Source: Pseudosulfitobacter pseudonitzschiae
GTDB lineage: Bacteria > Pseudomonadota > Alphaproteobacteria > Rhodobacterales > Rhodobacteraceae
Length of the DNA stretch: 64,000 nucleotides
Direction: 5' to 3'
NCBI RefSeq assembly: GCF_002222635.1
Contig: NZ_CP022419.1
Span: 124,001-188,000, forward strand
The position numbers and the translations under genes were made by a program. The notes under the pieces were generated by a model. The model did not search any database and was not told the origin of the DNA. It was given only the letters and a program-made list of their open reading frames with translations. Positions 17,584 to 26,397 of the stretch are shown here, one piece after another; the stretch's first letter is position 1; each line of letters begins with the position of its first letter.

Positions 17584-18051
17584 ATGGCAAAATACATGTG
17601 CCCCGACTGCAAATATTCATATGATGAAGTTACCGGAGATCCTCATGAAGGGTTTCCGGCAGGGACGCCCTGGGCGCAAATCCCTGAAGAGTGGTCCTGT
17701 CCGGATTGCGCCGTTCGCGACAAGGAAGACTTTGAACTGATTGACGGCTCTGCTGTGTCTGTCGCTGCGTCGGCACCGGCACCAACGGCCCCCACCCCCG
17801 AACGCCCCGTGACCGCGACTAAGGTTGTGGAGGCTGCGGCCCCGCAGCCACCCTCCAAGGCTGCGGCGGAAGGTGCCAAACCTTTCGTGAAATGGATCTG
17901 CATCACTTGCGGCCATATTTATGATGAGGCTCTTGGCGACGATTACGAGGGCTTTGCGCCGGGAACACGTTTTGACGACATCCCTGACGATTGGTGCTGC
18001 CCGGATTGTGGGGCAACCAAAGAAGACTATGTGCTGTACCAAGAAAAATGA
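17584..18051 (+). CDS. alkG: Two-domain rubredoxin AlkG
   Basis: A 155-aa protein with two rubredoxin domains joined by an Ala/Pro-rich linker (residues about 61-100), the layout of GPo1 AlkG. Domain 1 has MCPDCKYSYDE and WSCPDCAVRDKEDF; domain 2 has CITCGHIYDEALGDDYEGFAPG and WCCPDCGATKEDYVLY. Each pair of CxxC motifs binds one iron. It carries electrons from AlkT to AlkB. The start at 17584 has GGGAGG upstream; a longer reading from 17557 would lie before the ribosome site. Confidence 0.92.
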   Translation: MAKYMCPDCKYSYDEVTGDPHEGFPAGTPWAQIPEEWSCPDCAVRDKEDFELIDGSAVSVAASAPAPTAPTPERPVTATKVVEAAAPQPPSKAAAEGAKPFVKWICITCGHIYDEALGDDYEGFAPGTRFDDIPDDWCCPDCGATKEDYVLYQEK

Positions 18052-18106
18052 CCGATGCGAGAATATGAATATCCGCCTTTGAAAGCAGCGGACAGGGAGA
18101 AACACA

Positions 18107-19558
18107 ATGAATATCTACGCTGAAAACGAAACTGCCAACGCGCTGCCGTTCGTCTCAAGAATCGAAGACGTCTTCAAAGCGCAATGTGAAGCCGGTCTGA
18201 TCCGCAGAGGCACCTTTGACCGCAAAGCCCGGATTGCGCAGTTGGACCGGCTAAAAGCTGCAATTTTGCGCCGCGAGGATGAGATCATCGCCGCTTGTTT
18301 TGCAGATTTCAAGAAACCGGCGGCCGAGGTCAAGCTGACTGAAATTTTTCCGATACTGCAGGAAATTTCACATACCAAGCGCCACTTGAAGAGCTGGATG
18401 AAGGTCAAACGCGCGATGCCCACGTTGGGTGTTCTGGGCACAACGGCCCGGATCCAACCGGAAGCAAAAGGAGTCTGCCTGATCATTGCTCCGTGGAACT
18501 ACCCGTTTCAGCTGGCTCTCGGGCCACTTGTTTCGGCGCTCGCCGCTGGCAACAGCGCCATCATCAAGCCATCCGAGGAGACACCGCATACGTCTGCGCT
18601 GGTTGCTGACCTCGTGGCTGAAACGTTTTCGCCTGATCTGGTCGCTGTATTCGAAGGTGACGTGGCCGTTGCGACACAGCTTCTGGACCTTCCTTTCGAT
18701 CACATCTTTTTCACGGGCAGCCCGCAGGTCGGTAAAATCGTGATGACCGCTGCGGCCAAATCGCTGGCCTCAGTCACGCTGGAACTGGGCGGGAAGTCTC
18801 CCACGATCGTCGGTCCAACTGCGAATGTAAAAAAGGCAGCCCGCAATATCGTTTGGGGAAAGTTTGCCAACAACGGTCAGACATGCATCGCGCCTGACCA
18901 CGTATTTGTACACCGTGACATTGCGCTAAAGTTCAATGACGCCGTGAAGAAGGAAATAGGGCGGGTTTTTGGGGAGACCCCCGAGGCCCAAAAACTGACC
19001 CCTGACTATTGTCGCATCGTAAATGATCGCCATTTCAATCGTGTCAGCGGTCTGATCGAGGATGCCAAATCGAAGGGTGGGAAAATCACACTAGGTGGAC
19101 AGGTCGACGCGGCACAGAACTATGTCGCGCCAACGCTGATTTCAAATGTAACCGCCGATATGGAGATCAGCCGGGAAGAACTGTTTGGGCCGATCCTGCC
19201 AATCATCGAATATGAAGACATCGACAAGGTGATCCAACAGATCAACGCGAATCCCAAGCCTTTGGCGCTTTATATTTTCGACAAAGGCAAAACCCTCGTT
19301 GACGAGGTCATTGCTCGCACCAGCTCCGGAGCGGTGGGGGTTAATCTGACCGTTGTGCATTTCCTGCATCCCAACTTGCCATTCGGTGGCGTGAATAATT
19401 CGGGCATCGGTGCTGCTCACGGTGTTTACGGCTTTAGAGCGTTCTCGCATGAAAAGTCAATTTTGCATGACAAGCACTCGATCACACACATGCTGTTTCC
19501 GCCTTACACGGGCTTTGTGAAGCGGCTCATCAACATTGTCGTCAAAGTGCTGGGCTGA
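18107..19558 (+). CDS. alkH: Aldehyde dehydrogenase AlkH
   Basis: A 483-aa aldehyde dehydrogenase, the same length as GPo1 AlkH, which oxidises fatty aldehydes to acids. It has [21 protein letters not shown] near residue 125, [11 protein letters not shown] near 203, [10 protein letters not shown] near 225 and the catalytic Cys in [14 protein letters not shown] near 262. The C-terminus is hydrophobic ([21 protein letters not shown]), as in membrane-associated class 3 fatty aldehyde dehydrogenases. Start: ATG after GACAGGGAGAAACACA. It follows alkG by 55 bp and precedes alkJ by 42 bp. Confidence 0.9.
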   Translation: MNIYAENETANALPFVSRIEDVFKAQCEAGLIRRGTFDRKARIAQLDRLKAAILRREDEIIAACFADFKKPAAEVKLTEIFPILQEISHTKRHLKSWMKVKRAMPTLGVLGTTARIQPEAKGVCLIIAPWNYPFQLALGPLVSALAAGNSAIIKPSEETPHTSALVADLVAETFSPDLVAVFEGDVAVATQLLDLPFDHIFFTGSPQVGKIVMTAAAKSLASVTLELGGKSPTIVGPTANVKKAARNIVWGKFANNGQTCIAPDHVFVHRDIALKFNDAVKKEIGRVFGETPEAQKLTPDYCRIVNDRHFNRVSGLIEDAKSKGGKITLGGQVDAAQNYVAPTLISNVTADMEISREELFGPILPIIEYEDIDKVIQQINANPKPLALYIFDKGKTLVDEVIARTSSGAVGVNLTVVHFLHPNLPFGGVNNSGIGAAHGVYGFRAFSHEKSILHDKHSITHMLFPPYTGFVKRLINIVVKVLG

Positions 19559-19600
19559 TTAGCAGCGCACCTTGGAACGAAGAACAGAAAGATATCCACT

Positions 19601-21211
19601 ATGTATGACTACATCATCGTTGGTGCCGGATCTGCCGGCTGCGTTTTGGCAAACCGGCTGTCTGCCGACCCCGCCAAGCGTGTCGCTTTGTTGGAGGCCG
19701 GACCGCGTGACAAAAGCCCGCTGATCCATATGCCGGTTGGCATCGCGCTGCTGGCCAACAACAAAAAACTGAACTGGGCGTTCGATACCGAACCACAACA
19801 TCAGCTGGAAAACCGTAGCCTGTTCTGGCCGCGCGGCAAGACATTGGGCGGATCATCCTCGATCAACGCAATGGTCTATATCCGAGGCCATAAAACAGAC
19901 TACGATGGTTGGGAAACAGCTGCAAGTTCTTCTGTCTGGGGCTGGGAGCGAGTCTCACAGCTTTTCAAGAAAATGGAGGACAATCATCGCTTTGGCAACA
20001 ATGAGCATCATGGCTCTGGCGGCGCGTTGTCCGTGAGCGAGTTGCAGACCGTTAACCCTCTTAGCCGCTCATTTGTCAAAGCTGGTCGCGAATTGCAGAT
20101 CCCTCACAATGATGATTTCAACGGCACCTTACAGGAGGGTGTCGGCCTCTATCAGGTCACGCAAAAAAACGGCCGGCGCTGGAGTTCGGCCAAGGCATTC
20201 CTCGAGGGCGCGCTGGAGCGTTCCAACCTGGACGTCATTACGGATGCGCGGGTCACACGCGTGGTAATGGACGGCCGCCGCGCGACTGGCGTGTCGTATA
20301 AACGGGGCATGGAATACACTCAGCTTCGCCTGAACGATAACGGTGAGGTACTGTTGTCCGGCGGCGCCGTGAATTCTCCGCAACTGCTGATGCTCTCGGG
20401 TATCGGCGCGGCTGACGAATTGAAAGAGCATGGTATTCCGCTTGTTCATGATCTGCCGGAAGTCGGTAAGAACCTGCAAGATCACCTGGACATCACAATT
20501 ATGAGTGCCGCAAATTCGCGGAAACCTATTGGCGTTGCGCTCTCTTTTCTGCCACGCGGCATAGGCGGAATCTACTCATATATCTTTCACAACAAGGGCT
20601 TTCTGACCAGCAATGTTGCTGAGTCTGGAGGCTTTGTGAAAAGCACCCCCGAACAAGCACGTCCCAACCTGCAATTCCACTTCTTGCCCACCTTTCTCAA
20701 GGATCATGGCCGCAAAATCGCCTTTGGGTATGGTTACACCCTGCATATCTGCGACCTGCTTCCCAAAAGCCGTGGCCGGATCGGGTTGAAAAGCCCGGAT
20801 CCACTGGATGACCCGCTCATCGATCCCAAGTATCTGGAGGATCCCGAAGACATGCAAACCATGATCGCAGGGGTCAAGATTGGGCGGCGGATTTTCGATG
20901 CGCCAGCGATGGCCGCGCACTGTAAGCATGAGGTTGTTCCCGGTTCTGCTGTGCAAAGCGATGAGCAGATCGCTGCCGACATCCGCAAGCGGGCCGAGAC
21001 AATTTATCATCCAGTGGGCACCTGCCGGATGGGATCAGACCCCCAGTCGGTGGTTGACCCCGCGTTGAAAGTGCGCGGTATCGAGGGCCTGCGAGTGATT
21101 GACGCTTCCATTATGCCGCGTCTGGTTGCAGGCAACACAAATGCCCCGACCATGATGATCGCGGAAAATGCGGCGGACATAATCTTAGGGAAGGTAAGTG
21201 CAGATGGCTGA
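19601..21211 (+). CDS. alkJ: GMC-family alcohol dehydrogenase AlkJ
   Basis: A 536-aa FAD-dependent GMC oxidoreductase (choline dehydrogenase-like), oxidising alkanols to aldehydes with electrons to the quinone pool. The N-terminal [20 protein letters not shown] binds [23 protein letters not shown] near residue 80 and [16 protein letters not shown] near 250 are the two GMC signatures. The C-terminal [10 protein letters not shown] carries the catalytic His, and [22 protein letters not shown] closes it. It is slightly shorter than GPo1 AlkJ. Its last 8 bases overlap a small Cys-rich ORF. Confidence 0.9.
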   Translation: MYDYIIVGAGSAGCVLANRLSADPAKRVALLEAGPRDKSPLIHMPVGIALLANNKKLNWAFDTEPQHQLENRSLFWPRGKTLGGSSSINAMVYIRGHKTDYDGWETAASSSVWGWERVSQLFKKMEDNHRFGNNEHHGSGGALSVSELQTVNPLSRSFVKAGRELQIPHNDDFNGTLQEGVGLYQVTQKNGRRWSSAKAFLEGALERSNLDVITDARVTRVVMDGRRATGVSYKRGMEYTQLRLNDNGEVLLSGGAVNSPQLLMLSGIGAADELKEHGIPLVHDLPEVGKNLQDHLDITIMSAANSRKPIGVALSFLPRGIGGIYSYIFHNKGFLTSNVAESGGFVKSTPEQARPNLQFHFLPTFLKDHGRKIAFGYGYTLHICDLLPKSRGRIGLKSPDPLDDPLIDPKYLEDPEDMQTMIAGVKIGRRIFDAPAMAAHCKHEVVPGSAVQSDEQIAADIRKRAETIYHPVGTCRMGSDPQSVVDPALKVRGIEGLRVIDASIMPRLVAGNTNAPTMMIAENAADIILGKVSADG

Positions 21212-21374
21212 CCTAACCCAACACACAAAAACACAATCCTCACCTTGCAAGAACTGCTCCGGCAATTGCTGCCAAGCATTCAAGCTGAATGAAACCCGCT
21301 CCGCGACCGGTGACACGGCAATTTCAAACAACACCAAAAACAGCGCAACATGCGCGAAAGGAAAGAGCCAATGA
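21204..21374 (+). CDS. 56-aa Cys-rich small ORF between alkJ and alkK
   Basis: A 56-codon frame starting [16 protein letters not shown] follows GGAAGGTAAGTGCAG; the frame overlaps the end of alkJ by 8 bp, and its TGA overlaps the alkK ATG as ATGA. Residues 14-23 read [10 protein letters not shown], with one more Cys at 50. C-x2-C-x3-CC resembles the opening of YkgJ-type Fe-S/zinc clusters, but the rest of that family is absent. The tight coupling on both sides argues for translation. The rest is polar, with no signal peptide or membrane span. GPo1 is not remembered to have such a gene. A metal-binding helper is a guess; a leader peptide that couples alkK translation is the plain alternative. 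Confidence 0.55.
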   Translation: MADLTQHTKTQSSPCKNCSGNCCQAFKLNETRSATGDTAISNNTKNSATCAKGKSQ

Positions 21375-22993
21375 TCGGCCAAATGATGCAAATTCCCCTT
21401 ACGATCTGTTCACTGATTGATCATGGTGCTCGTTACCACGGCAATACTGAAATTATCTCAGTTGAAACGAATATGACCAAGACCCGCCATACTTGGTCAA
21501 GCGTTGCTAAGCGCGCGCGCCAACTGTCGTCCGCTCTATCCAAATTGGGCATCCAATATGGCGACCGCTGCGCCACAATCGCATGGAACAACGCGCGGCA
21601 TCTGGAATGCTATTTCGGAATTTCCGGCGGCGGTATGGTGTGTCACACGATCAACCCGCGTCTGTTCGCCGAACAGTTAATCTATGTGATCAACCACGCA
21701 GAGGACAAGGTCGTGCTCTTTGACAAGACTTTTCTACCGATCATAGCCAAACTGCGAGGGCACCTGCCTACGGTGGAATTCTTTGTTTTGCTAGGCGCGC
21801 ATGATGAAGAGGCCGCCGCACAGGTGCCTGGCTTAGTATTTTACGATGATCTGATTGCGCAAGGGGATCCGGACCACCCATGGCCGGATGTCGATGAAAA
21901 CGACGCATCCAGCCTGTGCTATACTTCGGGCACCACAGGCAATCCCAAGGGCGTCCTCTATTCGCATCGTTCGACTGTCCTGCATACGCTTGCCGCAGCC
22001 TTGCCGGATACGCTGAATTTTTCGGCGCGCGACACGCTTATGCCGGTTGTACCGATGTTCCATGTTAATGCCTGGGGTGTGCCATACGCTGCGGCGATGG
22101 TTGGTGCAAAAATAGTTCTCCCTGGACCCGGTCTGGATGGTGACAGCCTTGCAGCATTGATTGATGATGAGGCAGTAACCGTAGCGCTCGGCGTGCCAAC
22201 CATCTGGCAGGGTTTGCTCAATGCATTGGCAAAGAAAAGCTCCAGCGCCGAAAGCCTGAAGCGTACGATTGTTGGCGGTTCTGCCTGCCCCCCCTCGATG
22301 ATCGCAGAATTTCGCGATAACTATGGCACCGAAGTTGTGCATGCTTGGGGTATGACAGAAACTTCACCTTTGGGCACTGCAAACGCGTTGCTAGAATGCC
22401 ATATCAACTTGTCAATCGAAAATCAGGCGAAGGTGCGTGAAAGTCAGGGTAGACCCCCTTATGGGGTTGAGATAAAAATCATCAGTGACGATGGCAATCG
22501 TCTGGCAGAAAATGGAGTCGCAAAAGGCAACCTGATGATCCGGGGCCATTGGATCGTGGACAACTATTTCCGCTCGGTCAACGACTCGGCGCTGACTGCC
22601 GACGGTTGGTTCGACACGGGCGATGTGGCGTCAATCAACGCCGAGGGTTTCATGACAATCCGCGACCGCTCCAAGGATATTATAAAATCAGGTGGAGAAT
22701 GGATCTCGACCGTCGAATTGGAAGGAATTGCCATCGGGCATCCGGCCGTGGCCGACGCTGCGGCTATTGCCGCCAAGCATGAGAAATGGGACGAACGCCC
22801 GGTTCTTCTGGTTGTTAAGGCTCCCGATGCCGAAATTACCGAGGCGAATATCATAGCTTTTTTCGAAGAAAAGATTGCAAAATGGCAAATTCCCGACAAG
22901 TTGATCTTCGTGGAAGAACTCCCGCGCAACGCCACGGGAAAAGTGCTGAAGAACAAGTTACGTGAAGAGTATGGCAGTATATTGATGTACTGA
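21371..22993 (+). CDS. alkK: Fatty-acid-CoA ligase AlkK
   Basis: A 540-aa ANL-superfamily ligase activating medium-chain fatty acids. SLCYTSGTTGNPKGVLYSHRSTVLH near residue 183, MFHVNAWGVPYAAAMVGAK near 232, HAWGMTETSPLGTAN near 330, WFDTGDVASI near 415, KDIIKSGGEWISTVELE near 435 and PRNATGKVLKNKLRE near 518 follow GPo1 AlkK (546 aa) closely from memory. The N-terminus [10 protein letters not shown] matches the GPo1 start, which supports 21371. It is the last alk gene; no alkL-like outer-membrane gene follows. Confidence 0.92.
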   Translation: MIGQMMQIPLTICSLIDHGARYHGNTEIISVETNMTKTRHTWSSVAKRARQLSSALSKLGIQYGDRCATIAWNNARHLECYFGISGGGMVCHTINPRLFAEQLIYVINHAEDKVVLFDKTFLPIIAKLRGHLPTVEFFVLLGAHDEEAAAQVPGLVFYDDLIAQGDPDHPWPDVDENDASSLCYTSGTTGNPKGVLYSHRSTVLHTLAAALPDTLNFSARDTLMPVVPMFHVNAWGVPYAAAMVGAKIVLPGPGLDGDSLAALIDDEAVTVALGVPTIWQGLLNALAKKSSSAESLKRTIVGGSACPPSMIAEFRDNYGTEVVHAWGMTETSPLGTANALLECHINLSIENQAKVRESQGRPPYGVEIKIISDDGNRLAENGVAKGNLMIRGHWIVDNYFRSVNDSALTADGWFDTGDVASINAEGFMTIRDRSKDIIKSGGEWISTVELEGIAIGHPAVADAAAIAAKHEKWDERPVLLVVKAPDAEITEANIIAFFEEKIAKWQIPDKLIFVEELPRNATGKVLKNKLREEYGSILMY

Positions 22994-23744
22994 AGTGCCG
23001 CGATCCCATTATCTGGCCCGTTGAATGCAGGATGGTGAGGCAACATCGAAATTAACATCTCTGCGTTAAAAATTGATTATTCGAGGGAGCAAATGATTGG
23101 CAACCGCTACACTCACCTAGATCCGAAAGAACGCCGCGAGATGCAAGTCACATGAAGCCAAAGCCGGTGCCTGCGTTTACGGACCAATCACACTTGTCTT
23201 TGTAGATTTCGACGGGCTCGCGCAGGTAGGATCGGGAAAACCTTGACCAAATAGGACCGTTGAATGGTCGGATAATCACCGCCTTTCTCGTGGAGTTATA
23301 ACAGTTTACAGTCATCTACTTGCTTGCGTGAATGGTGAAAACACTTAGTCCTCCACTAGGCTTTAGGCTCAGGGCTTCGGTAATGGGGTCGTCTTTGTCA
23401 ATGGCAATATGACGAGCGGAACTTGACGACATTGACATTGTCCGTCGTCGTTCCTTTTTGACGAGGTTGGGAGCGGGTTCTCGAATAGCAGTCAATTTGC
23501 GACCCTTCCGTCCAAGATCTTCTCCGGGTGCATGCTTCGGTCCGTGATCAGCGCGATGGCTGCCAACATGATGCTGGTCCAGTGTGGTAGCCCGAAGTGC
23601 CCATCTCATAAGCGTGCTCGAACAGAAGTTCGGCGACAGTCCTGACCACGGCATCTTCGGAACCACGTCCCGGTGGGGACCTCGAAGGGCCGCAGTCAAG
23701 CAGCCTTCAGTGGTTCGCTTCCAAGCGTTCTAATACTGTCTAAA
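22994..23744. other. Non-coding or decayed stretch after alkK
   Basis: No intact gene is seen. At 23093 a short frame MIGNRYTHLDPKERREMQ looks like the opening of an IS30-type transposase but stops after 20 codons. The rest has stops in all frames with only patchy coding character. It appears to be a graveyard of insertion sequences separating the alk island from the efflux genes. Confidence 0.4.
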
Positions 23745-23900
23745 TGCCTCCAACGATTGGTGGGGATGCGTGATTGAACTCGGTGCCGTCCCGCCACATG
23801 CGATGAAGAACAACACCAATGCATCTCGCCAGTGCAACCCTTGCCTTACGCGCCCCCAGAAGGGCGCGATTTAGCCACTCCGACAATGGTCTAGCTTCCA
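23745..23900 (-). pseudogene. Possible IS110-type transposase C-terminal remnant
   Basis: The minus strand reads LNRALLGARKARVALARCIG and HRMWRDGTEF, a pattern reminiscent of the C-terminal helix of IS110/IS116-family transposases. It is preceded and followed by stops. The family match is from memory of a short stretch and could be wrong. Confidence 0.3.
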
Positions 23901-23956
23901 GCCAAATGACTGCAATCGTTCCGGGCAGTGCGTGGCGCAGGCCCCGTTACAGCATC

Positions 23957-24715
23957 TCATAACCAGAATATGACGGTTGGGGCGATGCAGATCGCGCTCA
24001 TGAATGTATGCGCACAGCGGTCGTATCGGGTTGCGACCCTTCGCCAATCCTTGAGCCTGCCGAACATGCGTTCGACCAGATTGCGCTGCTTGTAGAGTTT
24101 TGTGTCGTAGGTGACCGGCACCTTACGGTTCTTGCGCCCAGGAATGCACGGTGTGATGTCGAGATCGGTCAGGGCCTCGCGGAACCAGTCACTATCATAT
24201 CATATTCTCTGTCCGCGATCAGCACGTCGGTGTCTGGCGGGAGGTGGGGCAGCACAGCGTCCGCGCTTTCATAGTCGCTGATCTGACCCTCAGTCAGAAA
24301 CAATATCAATGGCTTGCCGTCGCCGTCACAAACCGAATGCAACTTGGAATTCAAGCCGCCCTTGGTGCGTCCGATACGTCTGGGAACAGCCCCTTTTTGA
24401 TCAGGCTGGCGGCGGAGCGGTGGGCTTTGAGATGGGTGGCGTCGATCATGACGGGGCCTGTTGCGGTGCTCTCAACCGCCAGCGTCGCGAAGATACAGTC
24501 GAACATGCCGATCACGCCGCAGCGGATGAACCGGTTTTAGAGCGTCTTGTGCGGCCCGTATCGCTCAGGCGCATCACGCCACATCAGGCCGCGCCGGATT
24601 ACATGAATGATACCGCTGATGACGCGCCGATCATCCACGCGAGGCACTCCTCTTGACTTGTTTGGCAAAAGTGAAAAGTGAAAACATTCACGGCTCTGTA
24701 ACTTGACACCTTTAC
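23957..24715 (-). pseudogene. IS5-family transposase, multiply broken
   Basis: Nearly the whole transposase can be followed across frames: GVPRVDDRRVISGIIHVIRR, WRDAPERYGPHKTL, then a stop where Tyr is expected, MIDATHLKAHRSAASL (first Asp of DDE), LNSKLHSVCDGDGKP and LLTEGQISDY, IADREYD (second Asp), a frameshift, and MFGRLKDWRRVATRYDRC (Glu region) to the end at FWL-stop. Defects seen are the nonsense codon, a frame change before LNSKLH and a 5-bp duplication (ATGAT) after DREYD. This IS subgroup differs from the fragment at 10417, so the two do not make a composite transposon. Confidence 0.8.
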
Positions 24716-24727
24716 GCTCACAGAGTA

Positions 24728-24763
24728 ACCGACCAACTGGTATATAAACCGACCATTTGGTCA
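24728..24763. promoter_or_regulatory. Two TetR-type operators over the efflux promoter
   Basis: ACCGACCAACTGGTAT at 24728 and ACCGACCATTTGGTCA at 24748 are direct copies 20 bp apart; the second contains the palindrome GACCA-TT-TGGTC. A TATATAA box at 24741-24747 lies between them. This places a repressor right on the promoter of the TetR-RND operon, most likely the TetR protein encoded next. Confidence 0.7.
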
Positions 24764-24773
24764 GGAAGAAATG

Positions 24774-25310
24774 ATGAAACGGTCCCGCAACGCATCTGCT
24801 GACATCCTTGCCGCTGCACGCGAAGTGACGGCGCGGCATGGGGCTGGAAAACTGACAATCGATTCCGTCGCACGCGAGATCGGCATGAGCAAGGGGGGCG
24901 TGCTTTACAACTTCCCTTCGAAGCAGGCTCTGCTATCGGCGCTTCTACAAGACTTGATAGAGGAACATCTCGTGAGCATGAGCGAGATCGATCAGGCCAA
25001 ACCGAACGCAACCCTGCGGGGGCATCTGCATTCGCTCGCTGCGTCAAACAATCTGAAGGAAAACCTTTCCATGGCTATACTTGCGACGGCTGCGGAAAAC
25101 CCCGAACTTCTAGATCCGCTCCGCAACATGATTGAGAGTGACCACCAGAAGGCTACGTCTCAATCCACGGATCCGATCGGGGCACACGTCATACTCGCCG
25201 CACTGGACGGCCTGCGGTTTCAACAACTATTGTGTATGCCCCCCTATGATACCAAGACACGCGACGCGATAAAAGGCCGGCTCGAGAGTATGATCAATGA
25301 CTTGCGGTAA
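24774..25310 (+). CDS. TetR-family repressor of the efflux operon
   Basis: A 178-aa TetR regulator. The N-terminal HTH is clear: ADILAAAREVTARHGAGKLTIDSVAREIGMSKGGVLYNFPSKQALL; the C-terminal ligand domain is unspecific. The ATG at 24774 is taken because AGGAAG is then 5-6 bases upstream; the ATG at 24771 is too close. Two matching operators lie in its promoter and the gene overlaps the adaptor gene by 14 bp, so it probably represses itself and the pump. Confidence 0.88.
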   Translation: MKRSRNASADILAAAREVTARHGAGKLTIDSVAREIGMSKGGVLYNFPSKQALLSALLQDLIEEHLVSMSEIDQAKPNATLRGHLHSLAASNNLKENLSMAILATAAENPELLDPLRNMIESDHQKATSQSTDPIGAHVILAALDGLRFQQLLCMPPYDTKTRDAIKGRLESMINDLR

Positions 25311-26388
25311 GGCCTTAATACGTTTTGGCCGTTCTTTGGGCCTGCTTGCAGCGTTTTTGGGATGCGTCGGAACAGCGTCGATAGCGCAGGATCAGTCAAC
25401 GACCAACACGGCCGTGTCCAAAACGATCACCGTTCCCCTGACGGTGGCGGTGTCTGCGACCAATGATGTGCAACGCGTATTCGTCGGGCGGTTGGAACCG
25501 CTGCGGGTGGTCGATCTGGCATTTCAAATCTCAGGGCAAATTCTGGAATTACCCGTTTCGGCTGGGGAGGGTCTGAAAAAGGGCGAGCTGATCGCCCGTC
25601 TTGACATAACCGACTTCGAATTGGCCTTAGCACGCGCTCAGGCATCTTTCGATCTGGCCACGAGCGAATTTAAGCGGTCTGCGGAACTCGCCAATCGCGG
25701 CGCAGGGTCAGAGGCACGGCTCGACACAGCGAAGGCACAGCTTGCCCAGTCTGAAGTGGCCTTGCGCGAGGCAGAGCGTCGACTGGCACAGACAAGGATC
25801 GAAGCACCGTTTGACGCTCTTGTCGGCCGAATCTTTTCGGAAGCCTACTCCAATACCACACCAGCGGCACCGATCGTTCGGCTACAGGATGTCAGCGAAA
25901 TGCGCGTCTACATATCGCTGCCCGAGGAAATTGCCGCGTTGGCGCGGACCCGCGCGGAGGATTTCAGCATCACCGCGACATTCCCTGCGGCACCGAGATA
26001 CGAGGCCGAGCTGATCCTGCGAGAGTTCGTGACTGAAGCGGATCCGGTCGCCCAAACCTATGTGGTGGAATTCGCAATTGCAGGTGAACTCGATTTCCGC
26101 CTGTTGCCGGGCATGACTGCAAACGTCGTCGCACGTCTCGAAGGGTCGGGAGGCACAGGCAGCGTGGTTATACCGGTTTCTGCCATTGATACGACGAGTG
26201 CACCCGAGCCAAGAGTCTGGATATTCGATGAATCAAATGGAACCGTCCGACCGCGCACTGTGCGTCTCGGACTTCCACGCGAGAACGCAATCGTGGTGCT
26301 GGAAGGGCTCGCCGCTGGCCAGCGCGTTGTCTCAGGTGGCTGGTGGAAACTGACCGACGGCATGAATATCCGTCCAGACGTGCATTAG
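25297..26388 (+). CDS. RND efflux periplasmic adaptor (HlyD/AcrA family)
   Basis: A 363-aa membrane-fusion protein. A signal peptide (SLGLLAAFLGCVGTASIAQ) covers residues 12-30. Then come the lipoyl half-motif VVDLAFQISGQILELPVSAGEGLKKGELIARLD, a coiled-coil hairpin of about residues 108-165 (ARAQASFDLATSEFKR to EAERRLAQ), the second lipoyl half with IEAPFDALVGR, and beta-barrel and membrane-proximal domains. It joins the inner-membrane pump to an outer-membrane channel, which is not encoded nearby. There is no lipobox at the cleavage site. Confidence 0.88.
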   Translation: MTCGKALIRFGRSLGLLAAFLGCVGTASIAQDQSTTNTAVSKTITVPLTVAVSATNDVQRVFVGRLEPLRVVDLAFQISGQILELPVSAGEGLKKGELIARLDITDFELALARAQASFDLATSEFKRSAELANRGAGSEARLDTAKAQLAQSEVALREAERRLAQTRIEAPFDALVGRIFSEAYSNTTPAAPIVRLQDVSEMRVYISLPEEIAALARTRAEDFSITATFPAAPRYEAELILREFVTEADPVAQTYVVEFAIAGELDFRLLPGMTANVVARLEGSGGTGSVVIPVSAIDTTSAPEPRVWIFDESNGTVRPRTVRLGLPRENAIVVLEGLAAGQRVVSGGWWKLTDGMNIRPDVH

Positions 26389-26397
26389 GATCCCGAC

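Noticed and set aside
10417-24715. Composite transposon carrying the alk genes
   Set aside because: The flanking IS remnants belong to different subgroups and are on opposite strands with no matching ends found.
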